Assembly (NCBI GenBank): GCA_937967645.1
Contig: CALBTT010000002.1
Location: forward strand, 1-25,237
Source of the DNA: an uncultured Zoogloea sp.
GTDB lineage: Bacteria; Pseudomonadota; Gammaproteobacteria; Burkholderiales; Rhodocyclaceae
Length of the DNA stretch: 25,237 bases
Direction of reading: 5' to 3'
Below the pieces are notes generated by a model that was given only the letters and a program-made list of their open reading frames with translations, did not search any database and was not told the origin of the DNA. Every line of letters starts with the position of its first letter. The first letter of the stretch is position 1. The translations under genes were made by a program, and so were the position numbers. Of the stretch, positions 1-6,565 are shown one piece after another.

Positions 1-22
1 CGCCGGGTGGTGTGGGAGGGGT

Positions 23-41
23 CGGTCAGCTAAGCTGGCCG
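23..41. other. Small inverted repeat at window edge
   Basis: Bases 23-30 and 34-41 form an 8-bp stem with one G-T wobble around a TAA loop, in the 97 bp before the end of the PaiB-like gene. It might be a terminator for either the paiB-like transcript or a gene lost beyond the left edge, but no U-tract follows on either strand. Nothing else is recognisable in bases 1-97. Confidence 0.2.
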
Positions 42-97
42 CCCCTATCCCGATTCACGCCGCCGGACCGGGGTGCTCCCTACCCGCCTGTCAGGCC

Positions 98-739
98 TCA
101 GCCTGCGCCGGTAGCCGGCATGCGGGCCGCAACCTCGTCCGCCGCGTCCTGCCTGCCTTCGGCGCGAAGTCCGGCAAGCACGCCGGCCCGGTTGGTCAGG
201 GGCTGGTTCTGGCTGACCTTCCACTTTCCGGTCAGCCTGCGGATGTCCACCTCGATGCCCACGACGGCACCCAGCATCTTGTCGATGTAGTCGGCGGGGG
301 CGTCGTCGATCGACCACGGTGTGGTCTGCGAGCGCTCGTGCTCGGTGGTGAGTTCGCCGAGCACACGGCGCAGCCAGGCCGGATCGTCGACACTGCGAAG
401 CGGCCCGCGGGCCTGTACCACCACGTAGTTCCACGTGGGCACCACGCGGCCGTGTTCGGCCTTGGTGGGATACCAGGAGGGTGACACGTAGGCCTGGCTC
501 CCCTGGAAGATCACCAGGGCCTCCACGTCTGGCCTGCTCTCCTGCCACAGGGGGTTGGCGCGGGCCACGTGGCCGCGCAGGACGCCGTGGCCCTGCCCGC
601 CTGCCGACCAGAGCAGCGGGAGGCTGTTCGCGACCAGCCCGTCGGAGCCGAGGGTGACCAGGGTAGCGAGGGGATGGGCCCGCATCAGCGCCTGGAGGAC
701 CTCCGGGCGATCCTCGGCAAAATGAGTCGGCAGATACAT
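98..739 (-). CDS. paiB: FMN-binding negative transcriptional regulator, PaiB family
   Basis: This 213-residue protein matches the PaiB family, split-barrel flavin-binding proteins related to pyridoxamine-phosphate oxidase. Bacillus PaiB is described as a repressor of sporulation and protease genes, but the role in proteobacteria is not settled. Visible family signatures are YVSPSWYP (residues 84-91), followed by KAEHG and VPTWNY (100-105), and GKWKVSQNQ (171-179) ahead of an R-GV--GL tail. Length is normal for the family. The ATG at 739 has a GAGGG-type ribosome site about 9 bases upstream. It starts 10 bp after the stop of the truncated AhpD-like gene, so the two are probably co-transcribed. 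Family assignment is firm; whether it regulates transcription or is a flavin reductase is unknown. Confidence 0.9.
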   Translation of the reverse strand: MYLPTHFAEDRPEVLQALMRAHPLATLVTLGSDGLVANSLPLLWSAGGQGHGVLRGHVARANPLWQESRPDVEALVIFQGSQAYVSPSWYPTKAEHGRVVPTWNYVVVQARGPLRSVDDPAWLRRVLGELTTEHERSQTTPWSIDDAPADYIDKMLGAVVGIEVDIRRLTGKWKVSQNQPLTNRAGVLAGLRAEGRQDAADEVAARMPATGAG

Positions 740-749
740 GTCCGTGCCC

Positions 750-950
750 TCAACCCACCGCGGGAGGCGCGGCGAAGCCGAGGCCCCCGCCGATCCGGTT
801 CCAGGCGTTGATCTGCGATACCCGCAGCTTCACCCGTTCGGTCAGGGACTTGTCCAGGCCGGAGGCATCCACCGCCTTGCCCTTGGTGAGCAGGGTGCCG
901 ACGACGGGACCGGCGGTCTGCTGGAAATCGCTGTATTCAAAAGCTGCCAT
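750..950 (-). pseudogene. AhpD/carboxymuconolactone decarboxylase-like gene with internal in-frame deletion
   Basis: The 66-codon frame keeps the N-terminal third of an AhpD-like alkylhydroperoxidase (residues about 15-48, ending LTERVKLRVSQIN) and then jumps straight to the family's C-terminal tail (INAWNRIGGGLGF). In intact relatives of about 150 residues, SQIN is followed at once by the catalytic CxxC and a conserved His, and some 80-90 residues later the chain reads IN(A/G)WNR. Here the two IN motifs are fused, so CxxC and everything between is absent. The ATG at 950 has a near-perfect GGAGG ribosome site, so the remnant is probably still translated. It cannot have peroxidase activity as seen. 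Reading it as an intact new small protein is less likely because both halves match the same parent family in order. Confidence 0.72.
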
Positions 951-1126
951 GTAGCCTCCGGGATCAATGTAAGCGCGCCGATATGGTATTCGAGCCCTGA
1001 TCATGCCGGGCGCTGCTGGAGCGCTGCAAGGAACGGGTGCGGGCGACCGAAAGGAGCTTGCTGGAGGGCCTGCACGGATTCCGGACTGAGCGGCCCCGTC
1101 GACGGGGAAAAACGCTTTTACATATA
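951..1126. other. Intergenic stretch with a hairpin and a possible coding remnant
   Basis: Between the AhpD remnant and the Fur-site region no gene with a start is visible. Bases 1009-1134 read openly on the plus strand for about 40 codons with gene-like composition (ALLERCKERVRATERSLL...), ending at a TAA inside the first Fur-like box, which could be the tail of a deleted gene. A perfect stem CCCCG/CGGGG with a TCGA loop sits at 1094-1107, followed by AAAAA rather than T's, so it is not a convincing plus-strand terminator. Confidence 0.25.
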
Positions 1127-1141
1127 CGAGAATAATTCTCG
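1127..1141. promoter_or_regulatory. Fur box candidate 1
   Basis: The 15-mer CGAGAATAATTCTCG is a 7-1-7 inverted repeat with perfect arms, the geometry of the core Fur site (TGATAAT-N-ATTATCA), with GAGAAT replacing GATAAT as is common for proteobacterial Fur sites. It lies immediately upstream of the -35 candidate at 1142-1147, so a bound repressor would block polymerase. Confidence 0.68.
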
Positions 1142-1171
1142 TTTACATGGTTGGGTTGCTAGGCTTATATT
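1142..1171 (+). promoter_or_regulatory. Sigma-70-type promoter candidate between two Fur-like sites
   Basis: TTTACA at 1142-1147 (5 of 6 to TTGACA) and TATATT at 1166-1171 (4 of 6 to TATAAT), spaced 18 bp, lie between and touching the two Fur-box-like repeats. Transcription would begin near 1178, about 25 bases before the ATG at 1204. Local base composition is strikingly AT-rich compared with the flanks. Confidence 0.55.
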
Positions 1172-1185
1172 GCGAACCATTCTCA
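1171..1185. promoter_or_regulatory. Fur box candidate 2
   Basis: TGCGAACCATTCTCA matches the 7-1-7 Fur pattern TGAGAAT-N-ATTCTCA with a perfect right arm and 5 of 7 in the left arm. It overlaps the -10 end and the predicted start of transcription, complementing the better box at 1127-1141. Confidence 0.55.
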
Positions 1186-1203
1186 TTTGAATGGGTGCCA
1201 CTC

Positions 1204-1446
1204 ATGAAAGCCCTGCCCCCTTCCCTGCCCTCACCGGTCCCGGCCAGCCTGTGGGCAGGCGCTCTCAGCCAGCTCCTGAGCTACGGGGAGACAGGCTGCC
1301 CCCACTCCGCGCGTCGTGCCGCAGACTTGCTGAGCCGTCTCGCGGAGTGCCCCGGTGTCGACCGTGACGTGCGGGATCTGTGCGAGCGCGCTTGTGCCCG
1401 CCTTGAGCCCGCTGGTGGGGAGGTACGCCATGTGCCTCGCGCCTGA
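1204..1446 (+). CDS. Small conserved-looking hypothetical protein ahead of DUF2325 gene
   Basis: An 80-residue protein of unknown function. It has a Pro/Ala-rich start and then a helical, Cys/Arg-rich body (GCPHSARRAADLLSRL, then DRDVRDLCERACARLE), with no signal peptide and no membrane segment. I do not recognise the family. The ATG at 1204 is preferred over the in-frame ATG at 1147 because the latter would start inside the promoter. Its last 17 bases overlap the start of the DUF2325 gene in another frame, and the GGAGG ribosome site for that gene lies inside this one, so the two are probably translationally coupled. It is the first gene behind the Fur-like sites, so iron-repressed expression is likely. 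The short length makes coding status somewhat uncertain. Confidence 0.6.
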   Translation: MKALPPSLPSPVPASLWAGALSQLLSYGETGCPHSARRAADLLSRLAECPGVDRDVRDLCERACARLEPAGGEVRHVPRA

Positions 1447-2725
1447 AGCCAAGGGCGACTCCCTGCAGAGCCTGATCCGCGCCGAGTACGCCAGCGCGCT
1501 GGTGACGCTCGATCTGCCGCCCTCGGGCGAACCGGGCCCGGTGCGGCGCGCCCGCCTGTGGGACCTGGAGGACAAGCTGCACTGCCCGATCATCGGTACC
1601 TGCCTGTCGATGAGTGAGCTGCAGGGCTTTGCCCGGCGCTTCCAGATCAGCCAGCCGGGGGCCGACGATTTCACGCTCCATGTAGAGGTGGTCGGCCTCG
1701 CGCGCAAGCGCAATCCCCTGTCCGAGGCGGTGCAGCGCCACCTCGAGAAGAAGTACCGCCTGTGGGTGAGCCGCTTTGCCAAGCTCAAGAGCGACCCGGA
1801 GATCCGCCGTGAATGGCAGACCTGCTGTGCGCGGGGCGAGGTGGCAGGCCCCTTGTGGGCGATCTGCACCCATCGCTCGGCGTCCGCGGAAACCTGTCAG
1901 TTGGTGTATGCGGATCTGCACATGCTGTCGCATCAGGTCGGCGCGGGGCAGGCCGCCGATACGCGGCGTCTCGCCTTCCTGGAAAAGGAGAATGCGGAAC
2001 TCAAGGAAGGCCTGCGCCGCGAGCTGGCCGCCCTGCGCAGACAGCTCGCCGCCGCGGAGGCCGGCCTCGCCGACCGGGAGGCTGTGTGCAGCGAGGCGGC
2101 CCTGCTGCGCAAGCGATTGGCGCGCTTCGAGTCAGGCGAGGTCATGGTCGAGATGGGGCAGCGCCTGCTCGCCCTGCAAGGCTCCCATGAGCGTCTGCTC
2201 GACAGCACGCGGCGGCTGCAGGACGCGGAACGGAGCGCGAAGGAGTCCCGCGAGGAGGCACGTCGGGCAACCGCCGAGCGCGATGAGGCGCTGGCCGAGC
2301 GGGACGCCCTGCTGCGGGTGCTGGAGCTGGCTCAGCCGGCGGCCTGTGCGGAGCCCGGTGGTGAGGCCTGTGCCGGCTGTCCCGATGCCTTGTCCGCCCG
2401 CTGCGTGCTCTACGTGGGAGGGAGGGCTTCGCTGCTGGCCCAGTACCGGCAGTTGGCGGAGCGCCTGGGCATCACCCTGATCCATCATGATGGGGGGCTG
2501 GAGGAGTCCCTGTCGCGGCTGCCGGATCTGATCCGCGGGGCTGACGCGGTGGTGTGTCCGACCGACAGGATCAGCCATAACGCCTACTATCACGTCAAAT
2601 CCCAGTGCAAGCGGGTCGGCAAGCCCTGCCTGTTTTACCGGGGCGGCGGGGTGTCGGGCTTTGCCGCCGCGATGGCGCGCCTGAGCCGTGGCGAGTTCAG
2701 CCTGGCCGGCCCGGGCGAGGGTTAA
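1430..2725 (+). CDS. DUF2325 domain-containing protein with coiled coil and four-Cys cluster
   Basis: A 431-residue cytoplasmic protein of unknown function. The N-terminal region (about 1-170) is the all-helical domain found in betaproteobacterial DUF2325 proteins (HCPIIGTCLSMSELQGFARR, HVEVVGLARKRNPLSEAVQ). Residues about 180-300 form a long charged coiled coil. Cys306, Cys314, Cys317 and Cys325 are spaced C-x7-C-x2-C-x7-C, which looks like a metal or redox site. The C-terminal DUF2325 domain (about 324-425) shows CVLYVGGR, HHDGGLEESL and ADAVVCPTDRISHNAY, with further Cys in the KSQCKRVGKPC stretch. The start at 1430 is chosen for the GGAGG 6 bases upstream; an earlier in-frame start at 1355 would add 25 residues lying entirely within the upstream gene. 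It follows the small gene behind two Fur-like sites, so a role in iron or metal status is plausible, but that is inference. Confidence 0.85.
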   Translation: MCLAPEAKGDSLQSLIRAEYASALVTLDLPPSGEPGPVRRARLWDLEDKLHCPIIGTCLSMSELQGFARRFQISQPGADDFTLHVEVVGLARKRNPLSEAVQRHLEKKYRLWVSRFAKLKSDPEIRREWQTCCARGEVAGPLWAICTHRSASAETCQLVYADLHMLSHQVGAGQAADTRRLAFLEKENAELKEGLRRELAALRRQLAAAEAGLADREAVCSEAALLRKRLARFESGEVMVEMGQRLLALQGSHERLLDSTRRLQDAERSAKESREEARRATAERDEALAERDALLRVLELAQPAACAEPGGEACAGCPDALSARCVLYVGGRASLLAQYRQLAERLGITLIHHDGGLEESLSRLPDLIRGADAVVCPTDRISHNAYYHVKSQCKRVGKPCLFYRGGGVSGFAAAMARLSRGEFSLAGPGEG

Positions 2726-2726
2726 A

Positions 2727-3965
2727 TCAGGACGGCTGCCAGGGCTTGAACCGCCCTGCCCTGGCCAGCGGCACAAAGCTGGCCAGCTGGGCGGCCAGCA
2801 GCAGGACGAAGGCGACCTGCAGGGAGTCGGCAGCGCTCATTCCGCCGCCACGCAGCGCATCCAGCAGGCCGCCCAGACCCCATTGCACGACAAAGGCGCC
2901 GACGAAGGCCATCAGATTGATGCTGGTGGTGACCCGGCCGCTCAGGTGCAGGGGAAACAGGCCGGCCACCACGCCATACATCTGAGCCCCGGTCGCCGAG
3001 ACGATGCCCAGCAGGCACCACAGCGGCACGGTCGGACCCTGCCGGGCGATGATGAGGGCCTCCACGACCATGGTCAGGAACAGCCCGATCTGCATCAGGC
3101 GCAGGGGCGTGAAGCCCCGGGCCTCGAGCCTGGAGGCCCAGGCCCCGATGGAGAGCTGGCCCGCCAGCATGCCGATGTTCAGCCAGAACAGGTGGTCTGC
3201 CGCCAGGGCGCGGGAATAGCCGTTGACCTCCATCAGCCAGGGTACCGCCCACAGGCCTTGCAGGGCCATGAAGCCTCCTGTGAAGAAAGCGGACTGCCCC
3301 GAGAAATTCCAGAACCGCCGCGCCACCAGCACCTCGCGTACGCCCCTCAGGGCCTGCTGCAGATCACCCGTGGCATGGGCTTCCTCCTTCTCGGGCATGG
3401 CGAAGAAGATCAGGGCGGCCACTGTGGCGGCGAGGGCGGCCACCATCCAGAAGGCGCCGCGCCAGCCCAGGAACGGCAGGGCTGCCTCCAGGGGGGCGGA
3501 GGCCGTGACGGCCCCGAGGGCGCCACTGGCCATGATGTAGCCGGTCATCGAGGCCAGCTTGTCCCGCGGGAACCATTGGGTGAAACCCTTCAGGCCTCCC
3601 ATCAGGCATGCGGCCACGCCGAAGCCGATCAGGCCGCGGGCGCTGGCCAGGGTCGGCAGGCTGTCGCCGCTGGCGAAGAGCACACCGCCAAGGGCGGTGA
3701 TCAACAGCAAGGCCGCCTCCACCCGGCGCGGCCCGTAGCGGTCGAGGGCGATCCCCACGGGAATCTGGGCCAGACCGAAGGCAAAGAAGTAGGTGCTGGT
3801 CAGCAGTCCCAGATCGGCCGCGCTGAGGTTCAGCTCCCGGGTCAGGTCGGGCGAGATCACCGCGTTGACGGTACGCAGCAGGTAGGACAGGTAGTAGCCC
3901 AGGGCAAAGGGCAGGAAGATCCGGCTGACGAGCTGGACCTTACCGGGGGCGGAGGGGGCGGGCAT
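2727..3965 (-). CDS. Major facilitator superfamily transporter
   Basis: A 412-residue inner-membrane protein with about 12 hydrophobic segments arranged as two six-helix halves. The loop after TM2 carries the MFS motif A pattern (GIALDRYGPRRVEA), and the first helix reads IFLPFALGYYLSYLLRTVNAVI. The central loop between halves is charged (AMPEKEEAHATG). Substrate cannot be told from sequence. The ATG at 3965 begins just before the first helix; an upstream in-frame start at 4103 would add 46 Pro/Arg/Ser-rich residues without family character, so it is not used. The gene converges on the DUF2325 gene with a single base between the two stop codons, leaving no room for a terminator. The start at 3965 has no strong ribosome site, so start choice is moderate. 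Confidence 0.85.
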   Translation of the reverse strand: MPAPSAPGKVQLVSRIFLPFALGYYLSYLLRTVNAVISPDLTRELNLSAADLGLLTSTYFFAFGLAQIPVGIALDRYGPRRVEAALLLITALGGVLFASGDSLPTLASARGLIGFGVAACLMGGLKGFTQWFPRDKLASMTGYIMASGALGAVTASAPLEAALPFLGWRGAFWMVAALAATVAALIFFAMPEKEEAHATGDLQQALRGVREVLVARRFWNFSGQSAFFTGGFMALQGLWAVPWLMEVNGYSRALAADHLFWLNIGMLAGQLSIGAWASRLEARGFTPLRLMQIGLFLTMVVEALIIARQGPTVPLWCLLGIVSATGAQMYGVVAGLFPLHLSGRVTTSINLMAFVGAFVVQWGLGGLLDALRGGGMSAADSLQVAFVLLLAAQLASFVPLARAGRFKPWQPS

Positions 3966-4122
3966 GGGGCGACGAAGCAACGGGGCGAGCCCGGAGCTTA
4001 CCGGGCGACGGCAGCGACGTGTCGGAACATCAGGGAAATCCCCAGTGGTCCCCGGCCCTGACCGCAGCCAGCGGGCTTGCGGAGAGTGGTTTTGCACACC
4101 CACGCGCTGTGCATAATTTAAC

Positions 4123-4149
4123 TAAAGTTTGCACTCTCCCGGGTCGTAA
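4123..4149 (+). promoter_or_regulatory. Flagellar sigma-28 (FliA) promoter candidate before the cheY-cheC operon
   Basis: TAAAGTTT at 4123-4130 is a perfect match to the sigma-28 -35 element; after 11 bases comes GGTCGTAA at 4142-4149, which matches GCCGATAA at the first base and the final TAA and has the CG shifted by one. The predicted start of transcription is about 20 bases before the ATG at 4179. Downstream genes are chemotaxis-type, which fits. A weaker sigma-70 alternative (TTTGCA at 4091, TAATTT at 4114, 17-bp spacer) lies just upstream. Confidence 0.38.
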
Positions 4150-4178
4150 CTCAGCCACGACACGAAAGGAAGGCCGCA

Positions 4179-4544
4179 ATGTCCGACTCTGCCTCGATTC
4201 TCCTCGTTGACGACAGCCGCGCCTCGCGGATGCTGTGTGCGACGGTATTGCGCAGCCTGCGCCCCGACCTGAGGATCCTGGAGGCCGGCGATGGTGATGC
4301 GGCGCTGGCATTGATGGCCGGCGAACGCGCCGATCTGGCCATCCTGGACATGAACATGCCCGGCATGTCCGGGCTGGAACTGGCCGAGAAGCTGCATCTC
4401 TCCCATCCGGCGATGAAGCTGGCCCTGCTGACGGCCAATGCCCAGGATGCGATCCAGCGCCGGGCCGCTGCCCAGGGGGTGCATTTCTTCCGCAAGCCGA
4501 TCGGCGAGGCGGTGATCGGCGACATTCTGGCGCTGCTGGGCTAG
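4179..4544 (+). CDS. Single-domain CheY-like response regulator
   Basis: A 121-residue stand-alone receiver domain with no output domain. The acidic pair Asp11/Asp12, the phospho-acceptor Asp57 (in AILDMNMPG), the switch Thr85 (LLTAN) and Lys106 (FRKP) are all present, so it should be phosphorylatable. A good ribosome site (AAGGAAGG) precedes the ATG. It is followed after 4 bp by a CheC gene and then a diguanylate cyclase, so its likely job is to carry phosphate from a kinase encoded elsewhere and act by protein contact, with CheC as its phosphatase. No kinase is next to it. It may be a CheY paralogue acting on the flagellar motor or on the neighbouring cyclase; the sequence does not decide. 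Confidence 0.9.
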   Translation: MSDSASILLVDDSRASRMLCATVLRSLRPDLRILEAGDGDAALALMAGERADLAILDMNMPGMSGLELAEKLHLSHPAMKLALLTANAQDAIQRRAAAQGVHFFRKPIGEAVIGDILALLG

Positions 4545-4548
4545 GGCC

Positions 4549-5193
4549 ATGCGGCGCTTCTCCGAACTCGAGATGGATGCCTTGACCGAGGCCTTCAATC
4601 TCTCCCTGGGTGAGGCGGCGGCCACCTTCTCGGCGATCGTCCGGGAGGAGATCGAGCTGTCGGTGCCGACCATCGAGATCCTCTCCCGCGACGAGCTGAC
4701 CCAGCGCCTGGAAAGCGCCCAGCCGAGCGCCGCGGGCGACCGTCTGTGCCGGATCAACCAGCGGTTCGATGCGGCGAGCGGATTCCAGACCGACGCCCTG
4801 CTCCTCTTTCCGGAGCACGGCAGCCTGGAGATCGTCCGCCGCATGCTTGGCGACGACACCCCGGTGCAGCAGATCACCGAGCTGGAGCAGGATGCCCTGG
4901 CCGAGATCGGCAACATCATCATCAACAGCTGCATGAGCAGCCTGGCCAACCTGTTCGGCACCGAGATGCGCGGCTCCCTGCCCCGGGTCCAGTCGCGCAC
5001 GGCGCGCACCCTGCTCGACGACAAGTCGGACAGCGACGTGATCCTGGTGGCCCGCATCGGGATGACGATGTCGGCCCACAACCTCTCCGGCTATGTCCTG
5101 TTCATCATGGACGTGCCCTCCATCGAGAACTTCATGGCCCAGGTGGGCCGCTTGTTCCGCTTGCCGGAACAGGATGACAGCCTGTCTGCCTGA
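4549..5193 (+). CDS. cheC: CheC-family CheY-P phosphatase
   Basis: A 214-residue protein with the duplicated CheC/CheX/FliY phosphatase fold. Both active-site signatures D-x3-E-x2-N are intact: Asp10/Glu14/Asn17 near the N-terminus and Asp115/Glu119/Asn122 (DALAEIGNIIINSCM) in the second half. Two complete sites argue for a working phosphatase on a phosphorylated CheY-like protein, with the adjacent receiver the obvious substrate. Length is typical of CheC (about 205). CheC is common in Bacillus, Thermotoga and archaea and less usual in beta-proteobacteria, where CheZ normally does this work. The gene sits 4 bp after the receiver stop and its TGA overlaps the ATG of the next gene, so the three form a tight operon. 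Confidence 0.87.
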   Translation: MRRFSELEMDALTEAFNLSLGEAAATFSAIVREEIELSVPTIEILSRDELTQRLESAQPSAAGDRLCRINQRFDAASGFQTDALLLFPEHGSLEIVRRMLGDDTPVQQITELEQDALAEIGNIIINSCMSSLANLFGTEMRGSLPRVQSRTARTLLDDKSDSDVILVARIGMTMSAHNLSGYVLFIMDVPSIENFMAQVGRLFRLPEQDDSLSA

Positions 5194-6536
5194 TGGACTG
5201 CTGCCAGCTGCTCCCCGATTGCATCGATCTCGGGCTGATCCTGGTCGGCCGGGATGGCCGCATCCTGGTCTGGAACCGTTGGATCGAGGAACGCGCCGGC
5301 CTGTCGTCGGCGCAGGCGCTGGGCCTGACCCTGGCCGAGGCCTTCGGCCCCCACGTGGATCCGCGGGTGGCGCTGGTGGTCCGCGAGGCGCTCGATTTCG
5401 GCTGGTCGGCCCGCCTGTCCCACGCGCTCCATCCGATGCCCCTGCCCCTGTTTCCGCCCAGCGGTGGGCGGTCCGAGCGGATGAAACAGGCTATCGACGT
5501 GACCCCGCTGTCCGTGGGCGAGGGCAACCAGTGCCTGCTCCAGGTGCGTGACGTGACCGAGACGGTGCGCCGGGAGGCCCTGCTCAAGCAGCAGTCGCGT
5601 CAGTTGCGCGCCGACCTGCACCGCCTGACCCGCGCTCAGGCCGAGCTGCAGCGCAGCGAGATGCGTTTTCGCGAGCTGGCCCGGCAGGCGCCCGCCGGCC
5701 TCTTCGAGGCGGATGCCCAGGCCTGCTGCACCTTTCTCAACGAGCGCTGCGAGCAGCTGCTGGGGCAGGAGCTGTTCAGCGTGGCGGGCACGCCGTGGAT
5801 CAATCTGTTGCCCCTCAGCGAGCAGAGCCGTGTCCGCAAGAGCTGGTGCCAGGCGGTCGAGTCCGCCACCCGCTTTTCCGAGGAGTTCCGCTTCACCCGC
5901 CCGGACGGCTCCTATCTGTGGATGCGCGCCGAAGCGGGCCCGTTACGGGACGAGAGCGGCCGCATCGGTGGCTTCATCGGCACCATGCTGGACGTGACCG
6001 AGCTGCATGAGCGGGCGACCCGCAATGAATTCCGGGCCAATCATGACGGCCTGACCTCCCTGCTCAACCGCGACCGCTTCGAGCGCCATTTGCGTGCGGC
6101 GATCAGCGGTGCCCGGGAGGTGTCGGACAGGCTGGCCCTGCTCTTCATCGATCTGGATGACTTCAAGGGCATCAACGACAACCATGGCCACACCGCCGGC
6201 GATACGGTGCTGAAGGCCGTGGCGGCGAGGGTCCGGCGGGTCCTGCGCAGCGAGGACCTGGTGGCCCGCTACGGGGGCGACGAGTTTGCCGTCCTGATCA
6301 CCGGAGCGGGCGATCCGCAGAACATCGACGCCATCATCACCAAGATCAACCAGGCGGTGGCCATGCCGATCAACCTCGGGCATTGCCACGTGCGCGTTGC
6401 CTGCTCGATCGGCCTGGCCGTCTTCCCGGACCATGGCACCGACCCGGCCATGCTGCTCAATCACGCGGACAAGGCCATGTACTGCGCCAAGCGCACCCAA
6501 TGCGCGGATTCCGGGTCCAGCGCCGAGCCGGTCTGA
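5193..6536 (+). CDS. PAS-PAS-GGDEF diguanylate cyclase
   Basis: A 447-residue cytoplasmic protein predicted to make cyclic di-GMP from two GTP. An N-terminal PAS-like sensor (about 1-125, LILVGRDGRILVWNRWIEER) is followed by a short coiled coil (about 125-155), a second PAS with PAC tail (about 150-280, RFTRPDGSYLWMRAEAGPL, GTMLDVTELHE) and a GGDEF domain (about 285-435). The catalytic GGDEF is intact at residues 361-365, and an RSED inhibitory site (RxxD) sits at 352-355, the usual five residues upstream, so product feedback is expected. No membrane segment is seen. Its ATG overlaps the cheC stop (TGATG), implying coupled translation and that receiver/CheC signalling controls this cyclase or its cellular level. 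Confidence 0.92.
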   Translation: MDCCQLLPDCIDLGLILVGRDGRILVWNRWIEERAGLSSAQALGLTLAEAFGPHVDPRVALVVREALDFGWSARLSHALHPMPLPLFPPSGGRSERMKQAIDVTPLSVGEGNQCLLQVRDVTETVRREALLKQQSRQLRADLHRLTRAQAELQRSEMRFRELARQAPAGLFEADAQACCTFLNERCEQLLGQELFSVAGTPWINLLPLSEQSRVRKSWCQAVESATRFSEEFRFTRPDGSYLWMRAEAGPLRDESGRIGGFIGTMLDVTELHERATRNEFRANHDGLTSLLNRDRFERHLRAAISGAREVSDRLALLFIDLDDFKGINDNHGHTAGDTVLKAVAARVRRVLRSEDLVARYGGDEFAVLITGAGDPQNIDAIITKINQAVAMPINLGHCHVRVACSIGLAVFPDHGTDPAMLLNHADKAMYCAKRTQCADSGSSAEPV

Positions 6537-6565
6537 AGCCCCTGCCCGGCGTCGGACTCCGCTGA

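Noticed and set aside
2688..4061. A 457-codon open frame on the plus strand opposite the MFS transporter
   Set aside because: It is antisense to a clearly recognisable membrane transporter, is rich in Gln/Gly/His without any domain, and long antisense frames are expected in GC-rich DNA with third-position bias.
4030..5079. Minus-strand frames over the cheY-cheC genes
   Set aside because: The plus strand carries intact receiver and CheC active sites in tight operon spacing; the minus-strand frames have no recognisable domain.
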